Shown one piece after another: positions 17,279-26,536 of a DNA stretch of 43,999 bases; positions within the stretch are counted from its first letter, which is position 1, and each line of letters opens with the position of its first letter. Below the pieces are notes generated by a model, which made no database searches, was not told the DNA's origin, and saw only the letters and a program-made list of their open reading frames with translations. This DNA is from Nostoc sp. LEGE 12450 (lineage in GTDB: Bacteria > Cyanobacteriota > Cyanobacteriia > Cyanobacteriales > Nostocaceae), in contig NZ_JADEXU010000059.1 of assembly GCF_015206895.1 (NCBI RefSeq), positions 1 through 43,999 of the forward strand, in the 5' to 3' direction. Position numbers and translations under genes: made by a program.

Positions 17279-17295
17279 ATTTGGATTCTATGAAC

Positions 17296-18140
17296 CTATC
17301 CCACTAATAAAATTCTTTGAATCCAGATATGAATAGTAGCAAGGTCAATGAATGCATCAAAATATACTTTTTTACGTTCCCAACGAACAACTAGGCGACG
17401 ATATTTACGTTGATACCAAGCAAAACAACGTTCTTGTTGATATCTGGGAACAGAGATTTTAATAGGTCTACCTCTATTTTTCTTGGTTTTCCAAACCCGT
17501 TTTGGTATTTGGGGTCGAATGCCTCGCTTACGTAGGGCAGCACGTTTTTCCTTTGAATCATAACCTTTATCAGTAGCCAGTACCTTAAGTTTTTTACGTG
17601 GTCTACCCCGTTTCAAAGTTCTCAGTTTTACTTTGTCAAGTAGAGGTAAGACTTGTTCTCTTTCGTTACCATTGGCGGGAGTGGTAGAGTTAGCTAGGGG
17701 CATTCCATTGCCTTCAGTCAGTGTGTGAATAAGAACACCTTTACCCTTGCCACCATAAGCAATTTCCTCACCTCCTCCCTTCCAAGGGGGAAAAAGAGCC
17801 ATCAACAGCTCCAAAATCCCAGTTCAGTTGATAAGACCTTTCTCATCAGCGTAGGCGTAGCCCCCCGCAGGCATCGCTAATATACGTGCTTGTAAATATG
17901 CAAATGTTCCATCTGAGCGCCATCGCTTTAACCATCGGTGAGACGAGCTTTTCGATGCCCACATATCACCACGTGGTAGGTCACACCATCGACACCCAGT
18001 AATCAGGATATACAAAAACTATTTAATACATGACGATATGGTGCATGAGGCATTTTTTTGCCACGTTTAGATGCTTCCTCAGAAAATATATCTTCAAACA
18101 ACTTCCACTCTAGGTCACTCAGTCCTTCAAAACGTCCATT
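17296..18140 (-). pseudogene. Decayed IS5-type transposase inserted in clpB
   Basis: An IS5-family DDE transposase spread over three frames. The N-terminus starts at the ATG at 18140 ([20 protein letters not shown]). One T is missing in a T-run near 18017; the frame goes on as ILITGCRWCDLPRGDMWASK. A dispersed 21-bp repeat is inserted at 17852-17872. A 5-bp tandem duplication (AACTG twice, near 17825) and one extra C in a C-run (near 17785) follow. The C-terminal half then runs from GGKGKGVLIHTLTEGNGMPL to the stop at 17296. The first catalytic Asp is readable in the AVDGSFSP block and the second in LATDKGYDSKE. The element is inactive. Its insertion truncated the clpB gene on its upstream side. 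Confidence 0.85.
17849..17877. repeat. Small dispersed repeat (SDR5-like) inside a HIP1 site
   Basis: GCG (17849-17851) and ATCGC (17873-17877) are the two parts of a GCGATCGC octamer, split by 21 bp with the reverse-strand sequence GCCTGCGGGGGGCTACGCC plus TA. The copy in clpB (19512-19532) matches it at 17 of 21 positions and splits a HIP1 site at the same place. Insertion specifically into HIP1 is the property reported for family SDR5 in Nostoc. Confidence 0.75.
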
Positions 18141-20241
18141 CATACAGTGATACACCTTTCTCAATTTCGTCAAACAGAATTATAGAATAAGGTCGGCGGC
18201 GAATCGCTTCGGTGAGTTGTCCGCCTTCTTCATAGCCCACGTAACCTGGAGGCGCACCGATGAGACGGGCAACAGCGTGTTTCTCCATGTATTCGGACAT
18301 ATCGATCCGCACCAGTGCATCTTCGGTATCAAACAGATATTCCGCTAAAGCTTTTGCCAGTTCTGTTTTTCCCACCCCGGTCGGGCCTAAGAAAATAAAG
18401 CTAGCAATGGGACGATTCGGGTCTGCCAACCCAGCACGGGAACGTTGAATTGCATCGGCAACAGCTCTTACAGCTTCCTCCTGACCAATCACACGTTCAT
18501 GTAGCTCTTCTTCCAGATGCAAGAGTTTTTGCATTTCCGATTCAACCAGTCTGCTCACCGGAATACCCGTCCACTTGGAGATAATTTCGGCAATGTCAGC
18601 TTCGGTGACTTCTTCGCGCAACAGAGATTTACCGCTAGTCTGGATTTGAGCTAGTCGCGCTTTGGCTTCTTCTAGTTGTCGTTGCAGCTCAGTGAGTTTG
18701 CTGTATTTCAGTTCTGCTGCCCGGTTGAGGTCGTAATCGCGTTCGGCTTGCTGAATTTCTACATTGACACGCTCAATCTCTTGTCTAATTTGGCGAATGC
18801 GATCAATGATTTGCTTCTCTGCTTGCCATTGAGCATTGAGAGCAACTTGCCGTTCTTTTAACTCCGCAAGTTCTCTCTCCAGCCGTTCTAAACGCTCTCT
18901 GGAAGCACTGTCTGTTTCTTTTTGCAGTGACAGCCGCTCCATTTCCAGTTGCAGAATTTTGCGATCGATTTCGTCTAATTCTTCTGGTTTGGAAGTAATT
19001 TCCATTTTTAGTTTAGCCGCAGCTTCATCCACCAAATCAATAGCTTTGTCGGGTAGGAAGCGATCGCTAATATATCTGGCAGACAGAGTAGCTGCCGCAA
19101 CTAACGCACTATCAGAAATCTTCACGCCGTGGTGTAACTCGTAGCGCTCTTTCAAACCGCGCAGAATTGAGATGGTATCTTCCACACTGGGCTGATCGAC
19201 ATACACCTGCTGAAAACGACGTTCCAAAGCCGCATCTTTTTCAATGTACTTGCGGTATTCATCTAGCGTGGTGGCACCAATACAGCGCAGTTCGCCGCGA
19301 GCGAGCATCGGCTTGAGCAAGTTGCTAGCATCCATCGATCCTTGCGTTGCACCCGCACCAACTACAGTGTGAATTTCGTCAATAAACAAGACGATTTGTC
19401 CCTGTGCTTCTTGGATTTCTTTTAAGACAGCTTTCAGGCGTTCTTCAAATTCTCCCCGGTATTTGGCTCCGGCAATTAACGCACCCATGTCTAAAGCTAT
19501 TAGTTTGCGATGCCTACGGCCGGCTACGCCAACGCGCAATGATTCCGGGACATCACCACTGACAATGCGCTGCGCTAATCCTTCTACAATTGCTGTTTTA
19601 CCGACACCGGGTTCACCAATCAGCACGGGGTTATTTTTAGTCCGACGAGAAAGGATTTGAATCGTGCGGCGAATTTCTTCATCTCGTCCAATCACTGGGT
19701 CGAGTATGCCCTCATGTGCCAATTGGGTTAAATCGCGTCCGTATTTTTCTAGCGCTTCATATTTAACTTCCGGGTTTTGATCTGTCACTTTTTGACTCCC
19801 TCGAATCTGTTGAATGATGTTGCGGAGTTTTTTTTCATCCAGTCCAAATTCTTGAAACAACTTTTTACCAAAGCGATCGTCTTTGGCAAAGGCAAGTATT
19901 AAATGTTCAATAGAAATATATTCATCACCAAACTCTTTGCGGTATTGTTCGGCGCGATCGAGCAGCGTCTCTAAACTGTGTCCGATGTATACCGAACCAC
20001 TGCTAGCCCCCGATACTTTGGGCTGACGGTTGATGAAGTCGATAGTGCGCTCGTGTAGTTTTTGAACATTTACCCCGGCTTTGTTGAAAATAGAACTGGC
20101 GAGTCCTTCCTGTTCCAGTAGCGCTAGCATCAAATGTTCGCTCTCAATCTGCTGATGCTGAAACTGCTTGGCAATTTCGGGAGTACGAACAAGGGCTTCC
20201 CAGGCTTTTTCGGTAAATTGCTCGGGATTGGTTGGTTGCAT
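18127..20241 (-). pseudogene. clpB: ClpB disaggregase, C-terminus lost
   Basis: 704 residues read from ATG with AAGGAG seven bases upstream; intact ClpB is about 870. Present: the Clp_N repeats (1-145), the first AAA+ domain with Walker A GEPGVGKT (209-216) and Walker B (LFIDEIHT), the long M-domain coiled coil (about 405-525), and the second Walker A (GPTGVGKT) with Walker B (ILFDEIEK). Just after that the frame enters the IS sequence (GVSLYEWTF). Sensor 1, arginine finger, sensor 2 and the C-terminal oligomerisation part of the second ring are gone, so disaggregase activity is not expected. Residues 237-244 (VGVAGRRH) replace a single Asp expected from the family and come from an inserted 21-bp repeat. 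Downstream of cbpM and a dnaJ fragment. Confidence 0.9.
19507..19535. repeat. SDR5-like repeat inserted in frame in clpB
   Basis: On the plus strand GCGAT (19507-19511), 21 inserted bases (19512-19532) and CGC (19533-19535). Removing the insert restores GCGATCGC, and in the coding strand Leu-Arg-Asp-Arg-Lys, the normal ClpB sequence before the LIALDMGAL block. The insert adds seven codons without a stop. Confidence 0.85.
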
Positions 20242-20285
20242 AATCGTGCTCCTTAGCTGAAAAATAAATTATTTTGTTAACGCTC

Positions 20286-20603
20286 TTAATTACGAATTTG
20301 TAATTCAGCACGGTAGGCACGCAGTTGCGCCTTGAGTTGGGCAATTTCAGTTACCATATCTAGCACCATTGCTGCTCCGACCCAATTCAAGTTCAGATCG
20401 CGGTGCAACCTTTGAATCTGCACAACGCGAAACATATCCTGTCGGCGCAGCATGATTCCTACAGGTTCAATTAATCCCAGGCGGGCAAATCGTTCTAGCA
20501 ATAAAACCGAGGTTTGGGTGAGGTAGGCGGCTTGCTCGAAACTATAGAGGCGATCGCCTGTTTCTGACCACACCACACTAGACAAACTCAGGTTAGAACT
20601 CAT
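20286..20603 (-). CDS. Chaperone modulator CbpM-like (MerR-type HTH)
   Basis: 105 residues. A MerR-like helix-turn-helix (YSFEQAAYLTQTSVLLLERFARLGLIEPVG) is followed by DMFRVVQIQRLHRDLNLNWVGAAMVLDM and a short C-terminal coiled coil (AQLKAQLRAYRAEL). This is the CbpM family, which binds the J-domain of CbpA-type DnaJ and lowers its activity. Gene order supports the call: the start codon overlaps the stop of a CbpA-like DnaJ C-terminal frame (ATGA), and clpB follows after 44 bp. Since the J-domain of the upstream gene has been lost here, its usual partner is missing locally. Confidence 0.85.
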   Translation of the reverse strand: MSSNLSLSSVVWSETGDRLYSFEQAAYLTQTSVLLLERFARLGLIEPVGIMLRRQDMFRVVQIQRLHRDLNLNWVGAAMVLDMVTEIAQLKAQLRAYRAELQIRN

Positions 20604-21469
20604 AACCGCACCTCCGTTAAGCCTTGACGGGAATTAAAACTACTGACTTGTCGCAATTTTTCATAGCACTCTCTTTCTTGGGGACTCAAATCTTTGGGTG
20701 TCACAATTTTTAACCGCACAATCAAAGCAGTACGATTGCCTTTTGGATCGCGCCAGCCCTTGCCACGTAGCCGCAGTGCTTGGCCGGAATCCACACCGGA
20801 TGGAATCGTCATCGTTACCTTGCCATCGGGCGTAGGAACATCTATTTGTGCGCCAAGCACTGCTTCTTCTGGACTGACAGGTAGTTCACAAGCAAGATTG
20901 TCGCCCTCAAATTTGAAGAAAGGATGGGGCAATAATTCAATTGTCAGATACAAATCAGCGCGTTGTTGACTAAAAGGACTCATCTGTCCTTTGCCTTTGA
21001 CTCGAATGCGGCTTCCCGATTTTACTCCCGGTGGAATGCGAACAGTGATAGTTTCTCCATCAATTTGTAGCCGCTTCTGTGTACCGTGAAACGCTTCAGA
21101 AAAAGTGAGAGCGATCGCCGCTTCTGTATCCTGTGCGGGAACATCAGTATCTGAGACATCGGCACTAGACAGGTAAATCTTTCCCTGACTACTGCCCAAA
21201 ACATTCTGTACCAGTTGTTTGAGGTTTTTGAGAACAGATACCCGACGTTTTTGCACCTCCGTACCAGAGTTGAGCAAATGCCAGAATACTTGGTCGCATT
21301 CATCAATAATAATGACATCATTCGCCCAGTCGTTCGGGTTAAATCGCGCCTGACTTTCCTGATGCAGCGAATCCACACACACCCCGTATCCCAACAATGT
21401 GCCTGTTTCATTCGTGCGAACTTCGGTAACATAGTTAACACCAAACCGATTACACAACGCCTCACCCAA
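20600..21469 (-). pseudogene. Chimera: CyRepA1-type helicase fragment fused in frame to DnaJ/CbpA C-terminal domain
   Basis: One uninterrupted frame of 289 codons with two origins. Codons 1 to about 109 belong to the helicase part of a cyanobacterial plasmid replication protein, including a DExD-like Walker B (DVIIIDECDQVF) and the block GKIYLSSADVSDTDV. From PAQDTEAAIALTFSEAF onward it is the C-terminal peptide-binding region of a CbpA/DnaJ protein: GETITVRIPPGVKSGSRIRV, GKGQMSPFSQQRADLYL, EAVLGAQIDVPTPDGKV, RLRGKGWRDPKGNR. The junction lies close to 21140. The J-domain and the Gly-rich linker are absent, so it cannot stimulate DnaK in the normal way. Upstream, the helicase frame carries a Walker A (KGTGKT) in phase but is cut off from the start by frameshifts. 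Ends overlapping cbpM. Confidence 0.8.
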
Positions 21470-22546
21470 TTGAATACGATGGGTGATTATTAATACCCAT
21501 CTCTCTTGGTCATGTGCTTTCGCTACCTCAGTTGCAAGCCATTCAGTTTTACCAGTGCCTTTGGGAGCTTTGAGACAATCAGTTTTTCGCCTTCGGGACG
21601 AGCAACTGACTCAGGAATCTTTGGTTGAGAGCGATCGCTGGAGGATAAGTCAACAAGGTAAACAGCTTGATTTCCCACAACTCCAGTGTAACGGCTGTGT
21701 TATGGAGTGCATCAAATGCAGGTTGACCGTGAGCAACAATAAAATCATCAACCCCTTTCTCTGCACCTAACGGTAAATCAATCACCCGCAGCGGACAGCC
21801 TTCATTTCCCAGCAGCCGTCCCATGCGGCTGATAGCGGTTCTGACTAGTTGAACTGTCTCAGGTTTGTTGTCCTGGTCAAAGCAGATGTTAACCTGTCTC
21901 CCCTCTGTTGCAAAGTGTTTGAGGTCGGGGATGAGGTATGGTTTACCATTCGCTGTACCATACTCATCTTGCGGTGTGCGGTATCCAGCGTTAACACTGG
22001 GGATAGCGATCGCTGCATAACCAGCAGTCAATAATGCCCCCGCTTTCTTGACTCCTTCGACGATTGTCACTGGAACATTATGCCACCAAACCCAGTGCCA
22101 GAAACCACCGGGATGCTGTAAATCTTCTTCAGTAATAGGAATGCCGCAACGTAGGGAGACTTTCACCCAAATGCGATTCGATACTAAGAGGAAGAAAGCG
22201 CGTGTCTCTTCTCTGTATGGGTGTTCATACTTGATAAACTTGTGGATCTTTTGGCGGTCACGTCGGGGATGGTCGGGTTTGAAGCAGCCCCACATCATCT
22301 GTGCGTAGTTGTTGAGCGGGTCAACACCACTGCACACCAGCCGCCTAACTCAATGTGCTGGTATTTCTTTAAATCTCTGTCTCTGAGTCGTCCATCGTTG
22401 CGGCGCGAGATTTTGGGACTGTAGAGCAGATATTCGTAAGGTGTTGTGCCGTAGAGCGAACGCACATTCAGATGGAAGATTTCTTCGTCAACGCAACTGT
22501 TGAGCCATTCAGTTAAATGCTGGTTTTCTAAACTAATTGTAGTCAT
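21140..22546 (-). pseudogene. Plasmid replication protein remnant, CyRepA1 type (copy 1)
   Basis: Starts at ATG 22546 with AGAGGAAAC just upstream: MTTISLENQHLTEWLNSCVD, then IFHLNVRSLYGTTPYEYLLY. A one-base loss in a Trp codon (GGC TGG TG TGC) near 22338 shifts the frame. It continues as SGVDPLNNYAQMMWGCFKPD, a DUF3854/Toprim-like region (TIVEGVKKAGALLTAGYAAI, ICFDQDNKPETVQLVRTA, GVDDFIVAHG). Frame disturbances at about 21560-21620 separate this from a helicase Walker A (KAPKGTGKTEWLA) and the DECD box. The end is fused to dnaJ near 21140. Such proteins initiate replication of cyanobacterial plasmids, so this is evidence of an integrated plasmid. Not functional as read. Confidence 0.8.
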
Positions 22547-22578
22547 GTTTCCTCTAGAAATAGACGCATGGAAATGAA

Positions 22579-22599
22579 GCGGCATTGCACCCATGCCGC
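22579..22599 (-). promoter_or_regulatory. Leader hairpin of CyRepA1 copy 1
   Basis: Perfect 7-bp stem GCGGCAT / ATGCCGC with a 7-base loop, ending 32 bases before the ATG at 22546. A hairpin with the same GCGGCA / TGCCGC core lies exactly 32 bases before the start of copy 2 (36554-36574), though loop and flanks differ. Possible copy-number or translation control element. Confidence 0.6.
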
Positions 22600-22927
22600 C
22601 GGTTCAACTTTTTGTGAGAGCTTGTGCTGGCTATGAAGTAGTCACCAAAGCTATAGCGTTATCTGCTTTTGCCTACGTGCGGTCTAAATGTCAGATTAAT
22701 CCGAGTGCTAACCACTTTGTTGGTCTTGGGAACTTGGTGGAATGGCACTAAGAAAAGCTATAAGCTATATGCGGCAGGGTTTTCAACTTTTAATCAATGA
22801 TAGTGAGTGGGTAAGTCGAGCGATCGCTCTCGGATGAGACAGAGCTTCATGGATGGGGCGATGATACACGGGCTGTCCAAAAAATTTTTAGGTAGGAAAA
22901 GCGAAGCTCGTTCATGAAATACTTTCT
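22600..22927. other. No recognisable gene
   Basis: About 330 bp between the CyRepA1 leader and the IS4-type fragment. Expected to hold the CyRepA1 promoter and the lost 5' end of the IS; no transposase N-terminus could be read in any frame. One HIP1 octamer near 22821. Confidence 0.4.
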
Positions 22928-23912
22928 TTGAGACGAGCAAGCCAATACCATAATTACTACTGTGACACTGTAGAGAACCAAAAAGAATATCCTCAACCCA
23001 GTAGTCAAAAGCCTGAATGTGGATTCCCAATTGCCAAAATTGGTGTGATATTCAGTTTAGTAACGGGAGCTGCTGTTGCCTTGTGCATAGATGTTCTGAA
23101 CACTCATGATATTAAATTAGCTAGAAAACTGTACAGTTTTCTCAAACCTAATGATGTGCTTGTAGGGGATAGAGCTTTTTGTGCTTACGCCGATATGTTT
23201 ACTATTAAAAAGTTTAATTGTGATGCCGTGTTTCGTAAACATCAATCTCGCACAACAACTATGCGAAAAGGTAAAGTTGTTGGAGATTGCGACAAATTAG
23301 TTACTTGGTATAAGCCGAAAACTTGCCCAAAAGGATTGGATAAAGATGAATTTAATGCTTTACCTCCTTACATAACTGTGCGAGAGATTTACTATTATAT
23401 TGTTATTTCTGGTTTTCGGACTCAACAAGTTAGCTTAATTACCACTCTTTTAGATGAAGCAACTTATCCTACTCTAGCAATTGTTGGGCTTTACGGCCAA
23501 CGCTGGGATGTTGAACTAGATTTAAGACATCTCAAAACTACCTTGGGTATGGATATTCTGCGATGTAAAACACCCTCGATGATCCGCAAAGAAATTTACG
23601 TTTTTTTACTCGCTTATAATCTACTTCGTAGCTTAATGTGGTCGGCTGGAACTATTTACAGTACTCCTCCAAATCGACTATCGCTGCAAGGTACTCGCCA
23701 TCATTTAATTAACTTTATTCCCAAATTATTAGCTGCTTCTGATCAAAAACGTCTCCAAATTTATCGCAATGAGACTTAAAGTTATTGCTCATAAGGGGGT
23801 TCCAGAACGCCCAGGTCGTAGTGAACCACGAGTTCGTAAACGTCGCCCCAAAATTTATCCCTTGATGACCAAACCCCGGAATGAATTACGTAAACAATTG
23901 CAAACTGCTTAA
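22928..23912 (+). pseudogene. IS4-family transposase fragment, frameshifted
   Basis: The frame to 23779 encodes the catalytic core of an IS4-type transposase: DTVENQKEYPQPSSQKPECG, then GFPIAKIGVIFSLVTGAAV, a VLVGDRAFCAY block with the second Asp, and a YREK-like region (YGQRWDVELDLRHLKTTLGM) with the Glu. The N-terminal third, including the first Asp of the triad, is missing: the text just before DTVENQ is unrelated. Near 23770 a one-base shift moves the frame, and the normal C-terminus continues as MRLKVIAHKGVPERPGRSEP to the stop at 23912. Inactive. Confidence 0.85.
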
Positions 23913-23925
23913 TTGATAAGCATTT

Positions 23926-24275
23926 CCGCTCTTCTTAGTCCCATTCGGAACTTGGTGAAGGTGAGTTGATTGGCAGCCTGGATGCATCACGAGCAAGCTG
24001 CCGTGTTCCAGCCAGAAATCCGTTGGTTTGCCATTTCTCGGTTTGATTTGGAATTTGCGACATGACCCCAGGCTGACTGATGCAATCGCTGGTTCATATC
24101 CCATAGATTTTTCATTGTCTGCGTGCCAGCCGATTGAATCCATACCTGTCCGGTACTGATTACCAATGACGATACGGAATTTGTAACCAGTCAATGCAGT
24201 GATCTGATCGCCTACGGCGGGGCGCAGCCTAGGGTGTTGACTTTGGGTATTTTGAGGTGATATTTGTTCATACAT
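23926..24275 (-). pseudogene. AlkB-like 2-oxoglutarate/Fe(II) dioxygenase fragment
   Basis: Reads as the core of an AlkB-family DNA/RNA demethylase: ALTGYKFRIVIGNQYRTG, the iron-binding HxD in DSIGWHADNEKSMG, IASVSLGSCRKFQIKPR, LEHGSLLVMHPGCQSTHLHQ with the second iron His. It breaks off after VPNGTKKS at the IS4-type element, so the C-terminal Arg motif (RxNxTFR type) that binds 2-oxoglutarate is lost. The N-terminal third is also lost; in its place is a short segment resembling a dispersed repeat (CGCCCCGCCGTAGGCGATC). Almost certainly not functional. The iron ligands that remain make the identity fairly safe. Confidence 0.75.
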
Positions 24276-24393
24276 AATACATGTCTCAAAATATCCCCAA
24301 AAAATTGGTGGTTAATGAAAGAATAAAAAAGTTCGTCCAGCCGATTAGTTCGTCTGTTTAAACAAGGTCGAGAGAATTGGAAAGAAACAGCAC

Positions 24394-25168
24394 TTGAAAG
24401 ACTTTCAATTGTTAAGAGCGCTAGAAATAAAAATTAGAGATTTATCGCTTTCACGGGAAAATTGGAAAAAGCGTGCCATGAAAGCAGAAAAAGAATTACG
24501 TATCCTTCACACCAACTCAGTTGATGTAAAAAAAAGGAGAAGAAGCTGCCGAAAAAATAGAGGAACTAACAGCTAGCGGGCATCATTACAGCATTCAAAT
24601 AATAAAAAAAGCAGTACAACAAACAGTTGATTCTGGAAGTAGTTTACGAGGAGTTGAGAAAAATCTGAAGTTGGACGCATCAGAGTCTGAAATTTCTACT
24701 CCGAATTTTAGTAGTGTAAGGAATTGGTTAGGGCGAATTGGGTTGTACGAGCTTCAAACAATAAAAGAATATCGGACTTATTGGGTTTTTATTATTGACC
24801 TAACAGTAGAACTAGGAAAACAAAAATACTTGGTGATTTTAGGAGTTTCTCAACAATACCTGAAATCAACCATTTTTCCGGAAAAACGAGGACTAAAACA
24901 CCATGATGTTCAACTCTTAGCCCTGGAAATTATGGACTCTACCAGAGGAGAACTTATCGAAAAAAAGCTCTGTGAACTGACCGATATGGTTGGTTGTCCA
25001 GTACAAATAATAGCAGATCATGGCAGTGATATCGCAAAAGGAATTAAACTAGAAAATGTTCGCTATCTTGACCTTTTGGCTTGGTCATCTCAAGTTTTTG
25101 GTCAGTCCACACTCTCAAAAAGAAAAACTGTATTTTCGACCTCAATCGACGACACAGTAATTGTATGA
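24394..25168 (+). pseudogene. Transposase remnant split at an A-run and cut at the 3' end
   Basis: The first part (from TTG 24394) encodes FQLLRALEIKIRDLSLSREN and a basic coiled coil. At a run of eight As (about 24529-24536) the frame must shift to continue as EEAAEKIEELTASGHHYSIQ, GSSLRGVEKNLKLDASESE, then FIIDLTVELGKQKYLVILGV and a VQIIADHGSDIAKGIKL block with an Asp typical of DDE enzymes. After GIKL the text changes to unrelated sequence and ends at 25168. I recognise this as a cyanobacterial transposase-like protein but not its IS family. The A-run could be a slippage site or an ordinary mutation. Confidence 0.6.
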
Positions 25169-25307
25169 AGTTTTTTTAGCAATTTCCCTACAAAGTCAAC
25201 ACCCTACCTTGACGCACTAAGATTTAATGTTTATGGCACCACACTCGACACCCTACCCCCAACACCCTGTACTGGCGAGGTTTCACATGAGTCTTAGTGC
25301 CATTTCG

Positions 25308-25805
25308 TTATAAAGATAAGACTTCAAACAAAGTGCAAATTTTCACCACAGAACGAGGGTGGTTATGCCAAGCCTGGGGAAGAATAGCTTGAGCAGTTAC
25401 AGCATCTGACCATTTGAACAATCCATATTGATTGACCTTTTGAGCTAGCGGCTTTAAAGCTTTTATCCAAGGTCGGTGGTTCCACAAAGGTGATTTACTT
25501 TCAATATCTAATAAATCATATCCGAGTAGCTTTAATCTCGGATGATTTTCCGGAATATTATGTTTACTGGCATCTGTAAACAATAAATGGTATTGCTTAC
25601 TTGATAGCGGGCTTGGTAGCCAATCGAGCAAGTTCCAAACTTCCTCTAGCGAATCTAAACGGAAGTTACGTGAATAATTAACGTGTGGATTGCACCAGGG
25701 ATCGATACTCCGAATTTGATGAGAAGCAGGTAAGCTCAGGTACTTTGCATACTTTCTATATTCGTAATCATTGACAAACTTAATTACTCTCGTACTTAAC
25801 CACAT
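25308..25805 (-). CDS. Hypothetical protein, 165 aa
   Basis: Soluble protein rich in Trp, Pro and His (for example DPWCNPHVNYSRNFRLDSLE, EEVWNLLDWLPSPLSSKQYH, PQAWHNHPRSVVKICTLFE). No signal peptide, membrane helix or known catalytic motif is evident. The frame is clean from ATG to stop with normal composition and so is probably real, or a recently broken gene. It lies between a broken transposase and a gene-free stretch; nothing in the context suggests a role. Not recognised. Confidence 0.55.
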   Translation of the reverse strand: MWLSTRVIKFVNDYEYRKYAKYLSLPASHQIRSIDPWCNPHVNYSRNFRLDSLEEVWNLLDWLPSPLSSKQYHLLFTDASKHNIPENHPRLKLLGYDLLDIESKSPLWNHRPWIKALKPLAQKVNQYGLFKWSDAVTAQAILPQAWHNHPRSVVKICTLFEVLSL

Positions 25806-26221
25806 TGTTCATACTTTAAACAGTTTTTTATATACACCAAGAATTTGATTGTTAGTTATTCCTCTTTTATAGCTGAGAGAACTTAATCTCTAAAAGTTTT
25901 TCAGAGATTTAACGCGAACCAACCAAATTCAGATGTCCAAGCGAAATTTGCCAAAATACTAATTTTTTTTAATTCAAAATCATTACTGAATCTGAACCAT
26001 TAGTGGCAAGCTTTCCAAATATTTAAAAAGCTTTATCTGACAAAAGATTTAGTAGGAAAATTAGTAGATTTGCTCTCCATTACACATCAACTTACTACCT
26101 AACAGCAAGCTAGTCAACTCTTCTTGCAAAACATCCTACTTTTCCTACATTTCCCAATTTGAAATATTGCAAAATGAGGATCTTGAATGACAAATACATA
26201 AGAGTGGCAGGTACGTCATCG
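25806..26221. other. AT-rich gene-free stretch
   Basis: Upstream of the 25308-25805 gene and downstream of a gene fragment. No protein frame or strong structure found. Upstream promoter elements of the hypothetical gene would lie in the first 100 bp. Confidence 0.4.
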
Positions 26222-26420
26222 CTACTCATTCCACTTCATCAACACCCTATCCACAACCGCAATCCCCCACTGCGGATATTTCACCAGCAACTTCTTGATC
26301 ACAATTTGCAAAGCAGGATCGTCACTCCAACACTCTTGCAAAAAGTCGAACCCCGGATTCTGCCCCGAATTCGCAGCAATGCGTGAGTTTCTGCATACGT
26401 TGTGGTCGCTCCAGGAGCAG
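26222..26420 (-). pseudogene. C-terminal fragment of an unidentified protein
   Basis: On the minus strand one frame, with no start codon of its own, reads protein-like from SDHNVCRNSRIAANSGQNPG through FDFLQECWSDDPALQIVIKK, then LLVKYPQWGIAVVD to the stop at 26222. Amphipathic helices and a Trp-Asp-Asp-Pro segment look like genuine coding sequence, while the opposite-strand frames over the same bases do not. No family recognised. Confidence 0.4.
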
Positions 26421-26536
26421 AATGTCTGCGGGGAAATCTTAGTTAATTGCTATATTCTGCAACATTTTTTCAAGAATAATACAGCCGATAACAGGTTACT
26501 ATACAGCAGTTACTCAAAAACAGGTAAAGCAAGATT

